64,000 nucleotides of DNA. Origin: Viola odorata (taxonomy: Eukaryota > Streptophyta > Magnoliopsida > Malpighiales > Violaceae). The stretch spans positions 29,473,523-29,537,522 of the forward strand of contig OY829543.1 in NCBI GenBank assembly GCA_963691705.1. The letters are read 5' to 3'. This document shows, in pieces, positions 10,964-23,400 of the stretch. The position numbers and the translations under genes are program-made. Each line of letters begins with the position of its first letter. The stretch's first letter is position 1. Below the pieces are notes generated by a model. The model was not told the origin of the DNA and ran no database searches. It saw only the letters and a list, made by a program, of their open reading frames with translations.

Positions 10964-12855
10964 GTGAAGGGTGGTTTAGGGTTATTTCATGTAATAATTC
11001 CCAAGCCTACTCTTCGCCCATGGGAGAAAATTCCTTGTCTTTTGAAGTCTACAGACTTATTTTCACATCATCGCTTTGAGTTACCTTTCAGTTATTTTCC
11101 AACCCTTTTCCATAGTACTGATGCATATCTCTCCTATGTAGGTACTATGTGAGACATTCGTAAAGGAATGGAGCGCGCAGATTCGAGGACGAATCCATTT
11201 GAAGAGGGAGGAGATGATACGAGCATGAGGGCTCTCACTCGTATCCACGTGAAGACCTCAGGGATAGGCCGCGCAAGACATGAGGAATGTCGGGCCAAGT
11301 CCTCGCAAACCATGAAGACATGCGTGCACCAGGCGCGCCAACCCTATCATCCCATGAAGTCCCCACGCCTAAGCCATCCGAGGCCTTGCGATAGCTCTCC
11401 AAGCCAATCTCTTCAAGCCCGCGGTCAAAGCCTTAAGTGAAGGGTGGTTTAGGGTTATTTCAAGTAATAATTCCCAAGCCTACTCTTCGCCCATGGGAGA
11501 AAAATCCTTATCTTTAGAAGTCTACAGACTTATTTTCACATCATCGCTTTGAATTACCTTTTAGTTATTTTCCAACCCTTTTCCATAGTGCTGATGCATA
11601 TCTCTCCTATGTAGGTACTTTGTGTGACATTCGCAAAGGAATGGAGCGCGCAGATTCGAGAACGAACCCATTTGAAGAGGGAGTAGATGATACGAGCATG
11701 AGGGCTCTCACTCGTATCCACGTGAAAACCTCACGGATAGGCCGCGCCAGCCGTGAGGAATGCCGCGCCAAGTCCTTGCAAACCATGAAGTCATGCGCGC
11801 ACCAGGCGCGCCAACCCTAGCATCCCATGAAGTCCCCACGCCTAAGCCATCCGAGGCCTTGCGCTAGCTCTCCAAGCCAATCTCTTCAAGCCCGCGGTCA
11901 AAGCCTTAAGTGAAGGGTGGTTTAGGGTTATTTCATGTAATAATTCCCAAGCCTACTCTTCGCCCATGGGAGAAAAATCCTTGTCTTTTGAAGTCTACAG
12001 ACTTATTTTCACATCATCGCTTTGAATTACCTTTTAGTTATTTTCCAACCCTTTTCCATAGTGCTGATGCATATCTCTCCTATGTAGGTACTTTGTGTGA
12101 CTTTCGCAAAGGAATGGAGCGCGCAGATTCGAGAACGAACCCATTTGAAGAGGGAGTAGATGATACGAGCATGAGGGCTCTCACTCGTATCCACGTGAAG
12201 ACCTCACGGATAGGCCGCGCCAGCCGTGAGGAATGTCGCGCCAAGTCCTCGCAAACCATGAAGTCATGCGCGCACCAGGCGCGCCAACCCTAGCATCCCA
12301 TGAAGTCCCCACGCCTAAGCCATCCGAGGCCTTGCGCTAGCTCTCCAAGCCAATCTCTTCAAGCCCGCGGTCAAAGCCTTAAGTGAAGGGTGGTTTAGGG
12401 TTATTTCATGTAATAATTCCCAAGCCTACTCTTCGCCCATGGGAGAAAATTCTTTGTCTTTTGAAGTCTACAGACTTATTTTCACATCATCGCTTTGAGT
12501 TACCTTTCAGTTATTTTCCAACCCTTTTCCATAGTACTGATGCATATCTCTCCTATGTAGGTACTATGTGTGACATTCGCAAAGGAATGGAGCGCGCAGA
12601 TTCGAGGACGAATCCATTTGAAGAGGGAGGAGATGATACGAGCATGAGGGCTCTCACTCGTATCCACGTGAAGACCTCACGGATAGGCCGCGCCAGCCGT
12701 GAGGAATGTCGCGCCAAGTCCTCGCAAACCATGAAGTCATGCGCGCACCAGGCGCGCCAACCCTAGCATCCCATGAAGTCCCCACGCCTAAGCCATCCGA
12801 GGCCTTGCGCTAGCTCTCCAAGCCAATCTCTTCAAGCCCGCGGTCAAAGCCTTAA
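10964..12855 (+). repeat. Monomer series B-H-I-J/C
   Basis: Four monomers start at 10964 (B), 11437 (H, with CAAGTAATAA instead of CATGTAATAA), 11910 (I) and 12383. The last is a hybrid: class J markers up to 12630, then class C-like right-half markers from 12680. The exchange point therefore lies between 12631 and 12679. Confidence 0.75.
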
Positions 12856-15800
12856 TTGAAGGGTGGTTTAGGGTTATTTCATGTAATAATTCCCAAGCCT
12901 ACTCTTCGCCGATGGGAGAAAAATCCTTATCTTTTGAAGTCTACAGACTTATTTTCACATCATCGCTTTGAATTACCTTTTAGTTATTTTCCAACCCTTT
13001 TCGATAGTGCTGATGCATATCTATCCTATGTAGGTACTTTGTGTGACATTCGCAAAGGAATGGAGCGCGCAGATTCGAGAACGAATCCAATTGAAGAGGT
13101 AGTAGATGATACGAGCATGAGGGCTCTCACTCGTATCCACGTGAAAACCTCACGGATAGGCCGCGCTAGCCGTGAGGAATGCCGCGCCAAGTCCTTGCAA
13201 ACCATGAAGTCATGCGCGCACCAGGCGCGCCAACCCTAGCATCCCATGAAGTCCCCACGCCTAAGCCATCCGAGGCCTTGCGCTAGCTCTCCAAGCCAAT
13301 CTCTTCAAGCCCGCGGTCAAAGCCTTAAGTGAAGGGTGGTTTAGTGTTATTTCTTGTAATAATTCCCAAGCCTACTCTTCGCCCATGGGAGAAAAATCCT
13401 TGTCTTTTGAAGTCTACAGACTTATTTTCACATCATCGCTTTGAATTACCTTTTAGTTATTTTCCAACCCTTTTCCATAGTGCTGATGCATATCTCTCCT
13501 ATGTAGGTACTTTGTGTGACTTTCGCAAAGGAATGGAGCGCGCAGATTCGAGAACGAACCCATTTGAAGAGGGAGTAGATGATACGAGCATGAGGGCTCT
13601 CACTCGTATCCACGTGAAGACCTCACGGATAGGCCGCGCCAGCCGTGAGGAATGTCGCGCCAAGTCCTCGCAAACCATGAAGTCATGCGCGCACCAGGCG
13701 CGCCAACCCTAGCATCCCATGAAGTCCCCACGCCTAAGCCATCCGAGGCCTTGCGCTAGCTCTCCAAGCCAATCTCTTCAAGCCCGCGGTCAAAGCCTTA
13801 AGTGAAGGGTGGTTTAGGGTTATTTCATGTAATAATTCCCAAGCCTACTCTTCGCCCATGGGAGAAAATTCCTTGTCTTTTGAAGTCTACAGACTTATTT
13901 TCACATCATCGCTTTGAGTTACCTTTCAGTTATTTTCCAACCCTTTTCCAAAGTACTGATGCATATCTCTCCTATGTAGGTACTATGTGTGACATTCGCA
14001 AAGGAATGGAGCGCGCAGATTCGAGGACGAATCCATTTGAAGAGGGAGGAGATGATACGAGCATGAGGGCTCTCACTCGTATCCACGTGAAGACCTCAGG
14101 GATAGGCCGCGCAAGACATGAGGAATGTCGGGCCAAGTCCTCGCAAACCATGAAGACATGCGTGCACCAGGCGCGCCAACCCTATCATCCCATGAAGTCC
14201 CCACGCCTAAGCCATCCGAGGCCTTGCGCTAGCTCTCCAAGCCAATCTCTTCAAGCCCGCGGTCAAAGCCTTAAGTGAAGGGTGGTTTAGGGTTATTTCA
14301 TGTAATAATTCCCAAGCCTACTCTTCGCCCATGGGAGAAAATTCCTTGTCTTTAGAAGTCTACAGACTTATTTTCACATCATCGCTTTGAGTTACCTTTC
14401 AGTTATTTTCCAACCCTTTTCCATAGTGCTGATGCATATTTATCCTATGTAGGTATTTTGTGTGACATTCGCAAAGGAATGGAGCACGCAGATTCGAGAA
14501 CGAACCCATTTGAAGAGGGAGTAGATGATACGAGCATGAGGGCTCTCACTCGTATCCACGTGAAGACCTCACGGATAGGCCGCGCCAGCCGTGAGGAATG
14601 TCGCGCCAAGTCCTCGCAAACCATGAAGTCATGCGCGCACCAGGCGCGCCAACCCTAGCATCCCATGAAGTCCCCACGCCTAAGCCATCCGAGGCCTTGC
14701 GCTAGCTCTCCAAGCCAATCTCTTCAAGCCCGCGGTCAAAGCCTTAATTGAAGGGTGGTTTAGGGTTATTTCATGTAATAATTCCCAAGCCTACTCTTCG
14801 CCGATGGGAGAAAAATCCTTATCTTTTGAAGTCTACAGACTTATTTTCACATCATCGCTTTGAATTACCTTTCAGTTATTTTCCAACCCTTTTCCATAGT
14901 GCTGATGCATATCTATCCTATGTAGGTACTTTGTGTGACATTCGCAAAGGAATGGAGCGCGCAGATTCGAGAACGAATCCAATTGAAGAGGTAGTAGATG
15001 ATACGAGCATGAGGGCTCTCACTCGTATCCACGTGAAAACCTCACGGATAGGCCGCGCTAGCCGTGAGGAATGCCGCGCCAAGTCCTTGCAAACCATGAA
15101 GTCATGCGCGCACCAGGCGCGCCAACCCTAGCATCCCATGAAGTCCCCACGCCTAAGCCATCCGAGGCCTTGCGCTAGCTCTCCAAGCCAATCTCTTCAA
15201 GCCCGCGGTCAAAGCCTTAAGTGAAGGGTGGTTTAGGGTTATTTCATGTAATAATTCCCAAGGCTACTCTTCGCCCATGGGAGAAAATTCCTTGTCTTTT
15301 GAAGTCTACAGACTTATTTTCACATCATCGCTTTGAGTTACCTTTCAGTTATTTTCCAACCCTTTTCCAAAGTACTGATGCATATCTCTCCTATGTAGGT
15401 ACTATGTGTGACATTCGCAAAGGAATGGAGCGCGCAGATTCGAGGACGAATCCATTTGAAGAGGGAGGAGATGATACGAGCATGAGGGCTCTCACTCGTA
15501 TCCACGTGAAGACCTCAGGGATAGGCCGCGCAAGACATGAGGAATGTCGGGCCAAGTCCTCGCAAACCATGAAGACATGCGTGCACCAGGCGCGCCAACC
15601 CTATCATCCCATGAAGTCCCCACGCCTAAGCCATCCGAGGCCTTGCGCTAGCTCTCCAAGCCAATCTCTTCAAGCCCGCGGTCAAAGCCTTAATTGAAGG
15701 GTGGTTTAGGGTTATTTCATGTAATAATTCCCAAGCCTACTCTTCGCCCATGGGAGAAAAATCCTTATCTTTAGAAGTCTACAGACTTATTTTCACATCA

Positions 15801-17585
15801 TCGCTTTGAATTATCTTTTAGTTATTTTCCAACCCTTTTCGATAGTGCTGATGCATATCTATCCTATGTAGGTACTTTGTGTGACATTCGCAAAGGAATG
15901 GAGCGCGCAGATTCGAGAACGAATCCAATTGAAGAGGTAGTAGATGATACGAGCATGAGGGCTCTCACTCGTATCCACGTGAAAACCTCACGGATAGGCC
16001 GCGCTAGCCGTGAGGAATGCCGCGAGAAGTCCTTGCAAACCATGAAGTCATGCGCGCACCAGGCGCGCCAACCCTAGCATCCCATGAAGTCCCCACGCCT
16101 AAGCCATCCGAGGCCTTGCGCTAGCTCTCCAAGCCAATCTCTTCAAGCCCGCGGTCAAAGCCTTAAGTGAAGGGTGGTTTAGGGTTATTTCATGTAATAA
16201 TTCCCAAGCCTACTCTTCGCCCATGGGAGAAAATTCCTTGTCTTTTGAAGTCTACAGACTTATTTTCACATCATCGCTTTGAGTTACCTTTCAGTTATTT
16301 TCCAACCCTTTTCCATAGTACTGATGCATATCTCTCCTATGTAGGTACTATGTGAGACATTCGCAAAGGAATGGAGCGCGCAGATTCGAGGACGAATCCA
16401 TTTGAAGAGGGAGGAGATGATACGAGCATGAGGGCTCTCACTCGTATCCACGTGAAGACCTCAGGGATAGGCCGCGCAAGACATGAGGAATGTCGGGCCA
16501 AGTCCTCGCAAACCATGAAGACATACGTGCACCAGGCGCGCCAACCCAATCATCCCATGAAGTCCCCACGCCTAAGCCATCCGAGGCCTTGCGCTAGCTC
16601 TCCAAGCCAATCTCTTCAAGCCCGCGGTCAAAGCCTTAAGTGAAGGGTGGTTTAGGGTTATTTCATGTAATAATTCCCAAGCCTACTCTTCGCCCATGGG
16701 AGAAAAATCCTTGTCTTTTGAAGTCTACAGACTTATTTTCACATCATCGCTTTGAATTACCTTTTAGTTATTTTCCAACCCTTTTCCATAGTGCTGATGC
16801 ATATCTCTCCTATGTAGGTACTTTGTGTGACTTTCGCAAAGGAATGGAGCGCGCAGATTCGAGAACGAACCCATTTGAAGAGGGAGTAGATGATACGAGC
16901 ATGAGGGCTCTCACTCGTATCCACGTGAAGACCTCACGGATAGGCCGCGCCAGCCGTGAGGAATGTCGCGCCAAGTCCTCGCAAACCATGAAGTCATGCA
17001 CGCACCAGGCGCGCCAACCCTAGCATCCCATGAAGTCCCCACGCCTAAGCCATCCGAGGCCTTGCGCTAGCTCTCCAAGCCAATCTCTTCAAGCCCGCGG
17101 TCAAAGCCTTAAGTGAAGGGTGGTTTAGGGTTATTTCATGTAATAATTCCCAAGCCTACTCTTCGCCCATGGGAGAAAATTCTTTGTCTTTTGAAGTCTA
17201 CAGACTTATTTTCACATCATCGCTTTGAGTTACCTTTCAGTTATTTTCCAACCCTTTTCCATAGTACTGATGCATATCTCTCCTATGTAGGTACTATGTG
17301 TGACATTCGCAAAGGAATGGAGCGCGCAGATTCGAGGACGAATCCATTTGAAGAGGGAGGAGATGATACGAGCATGAGGGCTCTCACTCGTATCCACGTG
17401 AAGACCTCAGGGATAGGCCGCGCAAGACATGAGGAATGTCGGGCCAAGTCCTCGCAAACCATGAAGACATGCGTGCACCAGGCGCGCCAACCCTATCATC
17501 CCATGAAGTCCCCACGCCTAAGCCATCCGAGGCCTTGCGCTAGCTCTCCAAGCCAATCTCTTCAAGCCCGCGGTCAAAGCCTTAA
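12856..17585 (+). repeat. Ten-monomer block, first copy
   Basis: The order is D-I2-A-C'-D'-A-E-F-I-J. Rare markers include GTTTAGTGTTATTTCTTG in I2 at 13329, CATATTTATCC in C' at 14275, a D' copy with CCATAG at 14748, and ATGCACGCACC in I at 16640. The same ten-monomer order with the same rare markers returns at 29884. Homology extends left into the right half of the hybrid monomer at 12383. A private change is AAGGCTACTC near 15260. Confidence 0.8.
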
Positions 17586-20423
17586 GTGAAGGGTGGTTTA
17601 GGGTTATTTCATGTAATAATTCCCAAGCCTACTCTTCGCCCATGGGAGAAAATTCTTTGTCTTTTGAAGTCTACAGACTTATTTTCACATCATCGCTTTG
17701 AGTTACCTTTCAGTTATTTTCCAACCCTTTTCCATAGTACTGATGCATATCTCTCCTATGTAGGTACTATGTGAGACATTCGCAAAGGAATGGAGCGCGC
17801 AGATTCGAGGACGAATCCATTTGAAGAGGGAGGAGATGATACGAGCATGAGGGCTCTCACTCGTATCCACGTGAAGACCTCAGGGATAGGCCGCGCAAGA
17901 CATGAGGAATGTCGGGCCAAGTCCTCGCAAACCATGAAGACATACGTGCACCAGGCGCGCCAACCCAATCATCCCATGAAGTCCCCACGCCTAAGCCATC
18001 CGAGGCCTTGCGATAGCTCTCCAAGCCAATCTCTTCAAGCCCGCGGTCAAAGCCTTAAGTGAAGGGTGGTTTAGGGTTATTTCATGTAATAATTCCCAAG
18101 CCTACTCTTCGCCCATGGGAGAAAAATCCTTGTCTTTTGAAGTCTACAGACTTATTTTCACATCATCGCTTTGAATTACCTTTTAGTTATTTTCCAACCC
18201 TTTTCCATAGTGCTGATGCATATCTCTCCTATGTAGGTATTTTGTGTGACATTCGCAAAGGAATGGAGCACGCAGATTCGAGAACGAACCCATTTGAAGA
18301 GGGAGTAGATGATACGAGCATGAGGGCTCTCACTCGTATCCACGTGAAGACCTCACGGATAGGCCGCGCCAGCCGTGAGGAATGTCGCGCCAAGTCCTCG
18401 GAAACCATGAAGTCATGCGCGCACCAGGCGCGCCAACCCTAGCATCCCATGAAGTCCCCACGCCTAAGCCATCCGAGGCCTTGCGCTAGCTCTCCAAGCC
18501 AATCTCTTCAAGCCCGCGGTCAAAGCCTTAAGTGAAGGGTGGTTTAGGGTTATTTCATGTAATAATTCCCAAGCCTACTCTTCGCCCATGGGAGAAAAAT
18601 CCTTGTCTTTTGAAGTCTACAGACTTATTTTCACATCATCGCTTTGAATTACCTTTTAGTTATTTTCCAACCCTTTTCCATAGTGCTGATGCATATCTCT
18701 CCTATGTAGGTACTTTGTGTGACTTTCGCAAAGGAATGGAGCGCGCAGATTCGAGAACGAACCCATTTGAAGAGGGAGTAGATGATACGAGCATGAGGGC
18801 TCTCACTCGTATCCACGTGAAGACCTCACGGATAGGCCGCGCCAGCCGTGAGGAATGTCGCGCCAAGTCCTCGCAAACCATGAAGTCATGCGCGCACCAG
18901 GCGCGCCAACCCTAGCATCCCATGAAGTCCCCACGCCTAAGCCATCCGAGGCCTTGCGCTAGCTCTCCAAGCCAATCTCTTCAAGCCCGCGGTCAAAGCC
19001 TTAAGTGAAGGGTGGTTTAGGGTTATTTCATGTAATAATTCCCAAGCCTACTCTTCGCCCATGGGAGAAAATTCTTTGTCTTTTGAAGTCTACAGACTTA
19101 TTTTCACATCATCGCTTTGAGTTACCTTTCAGTTATTTTCCAACCCTTTTCCATAGTACTGATGCATATCTCTCCTATGTAGGTACTATGTGAGACATTC
19201 GCAAAGGAATGGAGCGCGCAGATTCGAGGACGAATCCATTTGAAGAGGGAGGAGATGATACGAGCATGAGGGCTCTCACTCGTATCCACGTGAAGACCTC
19301 AGGGATAGGCCGCGCAAGACATGAGGAATGTCGGGCCAAGTCCTCGCAAACCATGAAGACATACGTGCACCAGGCGCGCCAACCCAATCATCCCATGAAG
19401 TCCCCACGCCTAAGCCATCCGAGGCCTTGCGATAGCTCTCCAAGCCAATCTCTTCAAGCCCGCGGTCAAAGCCTTAAGTGAAGGGTGGTTTAGGGTTATT
19501 TCATGTAATAATTCCCAAGCCTACTCTTCGCCCATGGGAGAAAAATCCTTGTCTTTTGAAGTCTACAGACTTATTTTCACATCATCGCTTTGAATTACCT
19601 TTTAGTTATTTTCCAACCCTTTTCCATAGTGCTGATGCATATCTCTCCTATGTAGGTATTTTGTGTGACATTCGCAAAGGAATGGAGCACGCAGATTCGA
19701 GAACGAACCCATTTGAAGAGGGAGTAGATGATACGAGCATGAGGGCTCTCACTCGTATCCACGTGAAGACCTCACGGATAGGCCGCGCCAGCCGTGAGGA
19801 ATGTCGCGCCAAGTCCTCGGAAACCATGAAGTCATGCGCGCACCAGGCGCGCCAACCCTAGCATCCCATGAAGTCCCCACGCCTAAGCCATCCGAGGCCT
19901 TGCGCTAGCTCTCCAAGCCAATCTCTTCAAGCCCGCGGTCAAAGCCTTAATTGAAGGGTGGTTTAGGGTTATTTCATGTAATAATTCCCAAGCCTACTCT
20001 TCGCCCATGGGAGAAAATTCTTTGTCTTTTGAAGTCTACAGACTTATTTTCACATCATCGCTTTGAGTTACCTTTCAGTTATTTTCCAACCCTTTTCCAT
20101 AGTACTGATGCATATCTCTCCTATGTAGGTACTATGTGTGACATTCGCAAAGGAATGGAGCGCGCAGATTCGAGGACGAATCCATTTGAAGAGGGAGGAG
20201 ATGATACGAGCATGAGGGCTCTCACTCGTATCCACGTGAAGACCTCAGGGATAGGCCGCGCAAGACATGAGGAATGTCGGGCCAAGTCCTCGCAAACCAT
20301 GAAGACATGCGTGCACCAGGCGCGCCAACCCTATCATCCCATGAAGTCCCCACGCCTAAGCCATCCGAGGCCTTGCGCTAGCTCTCCAAGCCAATCTCTT
20401 CAAGCCCGCGGTCAAAGCCTTAA
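17586..20423 (+). repeat. Three-monomer repeat F'-C-I and F'-C-J
   Basis: F' monomers at 17586 and 19005 combine the class J left marker (AATTCTTTG) with the class F stop and ACATACGTG. The C monomers at 18059 and 19478 share a private CTCGGAAACC. The third monomers differ: I at 18532 and J at 19951. The 1419-bp offset and the shared private base show a local duplication followed by a different join. Confidence 0.75.
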
Positions 20424-23400
20424 GTGAAGGGTGGTTTAGGGTTATTTCATGTAATAATTCCCAAGCCTACTCTTCGCCCATGGGAGAAAATTCCTTGTCT
20501 TTTGAAGTCTACAGACTTATTTTCACATCATCGCTTTGAGTTACCTTTCAGTTATTTTCCAACCCTTTTCCATAGTACTGATGCATATCTCTCCTATGTA
20601 GGTACTATGTGAGACATTCGCAAAGGAATGGAGCGCGCAGATTCGAGGACGAATCCATTTGAAGAGGGAGGAGATGATACGAGCATGAGGGCTCTCACTC
20701 GTATCCACGTGAAGACCTCAGGGATAGGCCGCGCAAGACATGAGGAATGTCGGGCCAAGTCCTCGCAAACCATGAAGACATGCGTGCACCAGGCGCGCCA
20801 ACCCTATCATCCCATGAAGTCCCCACGCCTAAGCCATCCGAGGCCTTGCGATAGCTCTCCAAGCCAATCTCTTCAAGCCCGCGGTCAAAGCCTTAAGTGA
20901 AGGGTGGTTTAGGGTTATTTCATGTAATAATTCCCAAGCCTACTCTTCGCCCATGGGAGAAAAATCCTTATCTTTAGAAGTCTACAGACTTATTTTCACA
21001 TCATCGCTTTGAATTACCTTTTAGTTATTTTCCAACCCTTTTCCATAGTGCTGATGCATATCTCTCCTATGTAGGTACTTTGTGTGACATTCGCAAAGGA
21101 ATGGAGCGCGCAGATTCGAGAACGAACCCATTTGAAGAGGGAGTAGATGATACGAGCATGAGGGCTCTCACTCGTATCCACGTGAAAACCTCACGGATAG
21201 GCCGCGCCAGCCGTGAGGAATGCCGCGCCAAGTCCTTGCAAACCATGAAGTCATGCGCGCACCAGGCGCGCCAACCCTAGCATCCCATGAAGTCCCCACG
21301 CCTAAGCCATCCGAGGCCTTGCGCTAGCTCTCCAAGCCAATCTCTTCAAGCCCGCGGTCAAAGCCTTAAGTGAAGGGTGGTTTAGGGTTATTTCATGTAA
21401 TAATTCCCAAGCCTACTCTTCGCCCATGGGAGAAAAATCCTTGTCTTTTGAAGTCTACAGACTTATTTTCACATCATCGCTTTGAATTACCTTTTAGTTA
21501 TTTTCCAACCCTTTTCCATAGTGCTGATGCATATCTCTCCTATGTAGGTACTTTGTGTGACTTTCGCAAAGGAATGGAGCGCGCAGATTCGAGAACGAAC
21601 CCATTTGAAGAGGGAGTAGATGATACGAGCATGAGGGCTCTCACTCGTATCCACGTGAAGACCTCACGGATAGGCCGCGCCTGCCGTGAGGAATGTCGCG
21701 CCAAGTCCTCGCAAACCATGAAGTCATGCGCGCACCAGGCGCGCCAACCCTAGCATCCCATGAAGTCCCCACGCCTAAGCCATCCGAGGCCTTGCGCTAG
21801 CTCTCCAAGCCAATCTCTTCAAGCCCGCGGTCAAAGCCTTAAGTGAAGGGTGGTTTAGGGTTATTTCATGTAATAATTCCCAAGCCTACTCTTCGCCCAT
21901 GGGAGAAAATTCTTTGTCTTTTGAAGTCTACAGACTTATTTTCACATCATCGCTTTGAGTTACCTTTCAGTTATTTTCCAACCCTTTTCCATAGTACTGA
22001 TGCATATCTCTCCTATGTAGGTACTATGTGTGACATTCGCAAAGGAATGGAGCGCGCAGATTCGAGGACGAATCCATTTGAAGAGGGAGGAGATGATACG
22101 AGCATGAGGGCTCTCACTCGTATCCACGTGAAGACCTCAGGGATAGGCCGCGCAAGACATGAGGAATGTCGGGCCAAGTCCTCGCAAACCATGAAGACAT
22201 GCGTGCACCAGGCGCGCCAACCCTATCATCCCATGAAGTCCCCACGCCTAAGCCATCCGAGGCCTTGCGCTAGCTCTCCAAGCCAATCTCTTCAAGCCCG
22301 CGGTCAAAGCCTTAAGTGAAGGGTGGTTTAGGGTTATTTCATGTAATAATTCCCAAGCCTACTCTTCGCCCATGGGAGAAAATTCCTTGTCTTTTGAAGT
22401 CTACAGACTTATTTTCACATCATCGCTTTGAGTTACCTTTCAGTTATTTTCCAACCCTTTTCCATAGTACTGATGCATATCTCTCCTATGTAGGTACTAT
22501 GTGAGACATTCGCAAAGGAATGGAGCGCGCAGATTCGAGGACGAATCCATTTGAAGAGGGAGGAGATGATACGAGCATGAGGGCTCTCACTCGTATCCAC
22601 GTGAAGACCTCAGGGATAGGCCGCGCAAGACATGAGGAATGTCGGGCCAAGTCCTCGCAAACCATGAAGACATGCGTGCACCAGGCGCGCCAACCCTATC
22701 ATCCCATGAAGTCCCCACGCCTAAGCCATCCGAGGCCTTGCGATAGCTCTCCAAGCCAATCTCTTCAAGCCCGCGGTCAAAGCCTTAAGTGAAGGGTGGT
22801 TTAGGGTTATTTCATGTAATAATTCCCAAGCCTACTCTTCGCCCATGGGAGAAAAATCCTTGTCTTTTGAAGTCTACAGACTTATTTTCACATCATCGCT
22901 TTGAATTACCTTTTAGTTATTTTCCAACCCTTTTCCATAGTGCTGATGCATATCTCTCCTATGTAGGTATTTTGTGTGACATTCGCAAAGGAATGGAGCA
23001 CGCAGATTCGAGAACGAACCCATTTGAAGAGGGAGTAGATGATACGAGCATGAGGGCTCTCACTCGTATCCACGTGAAGACCTCACGGATAGGCCGCGCC
23101 AGCCGTGAGGAATGTCGCGCCAAGTCCTCGCAAACCATGAAGTCATGCGCGCACCAGGCGCGCCAACCCTATCATCCCATGAAGTCCCCACGCCTAAGCC
23201 ATCCGAGGCCTTGCGCTAGCTCTCCAAGCCAATCTCTTCAAGCCCGCGGTCAAAGCCTTAAGTGAAGGGTGGTTTAGGGTTATTTCATGTAATAATTCCC
23301 AAGCCTACTCTTCGCCCATGGGAGAAAATTCCTTGTCTTTTGAAGTCTACAGACTTATTTTCACATCATCGCTTTGAGTTACCTTTCAGTTATTTTCCAA

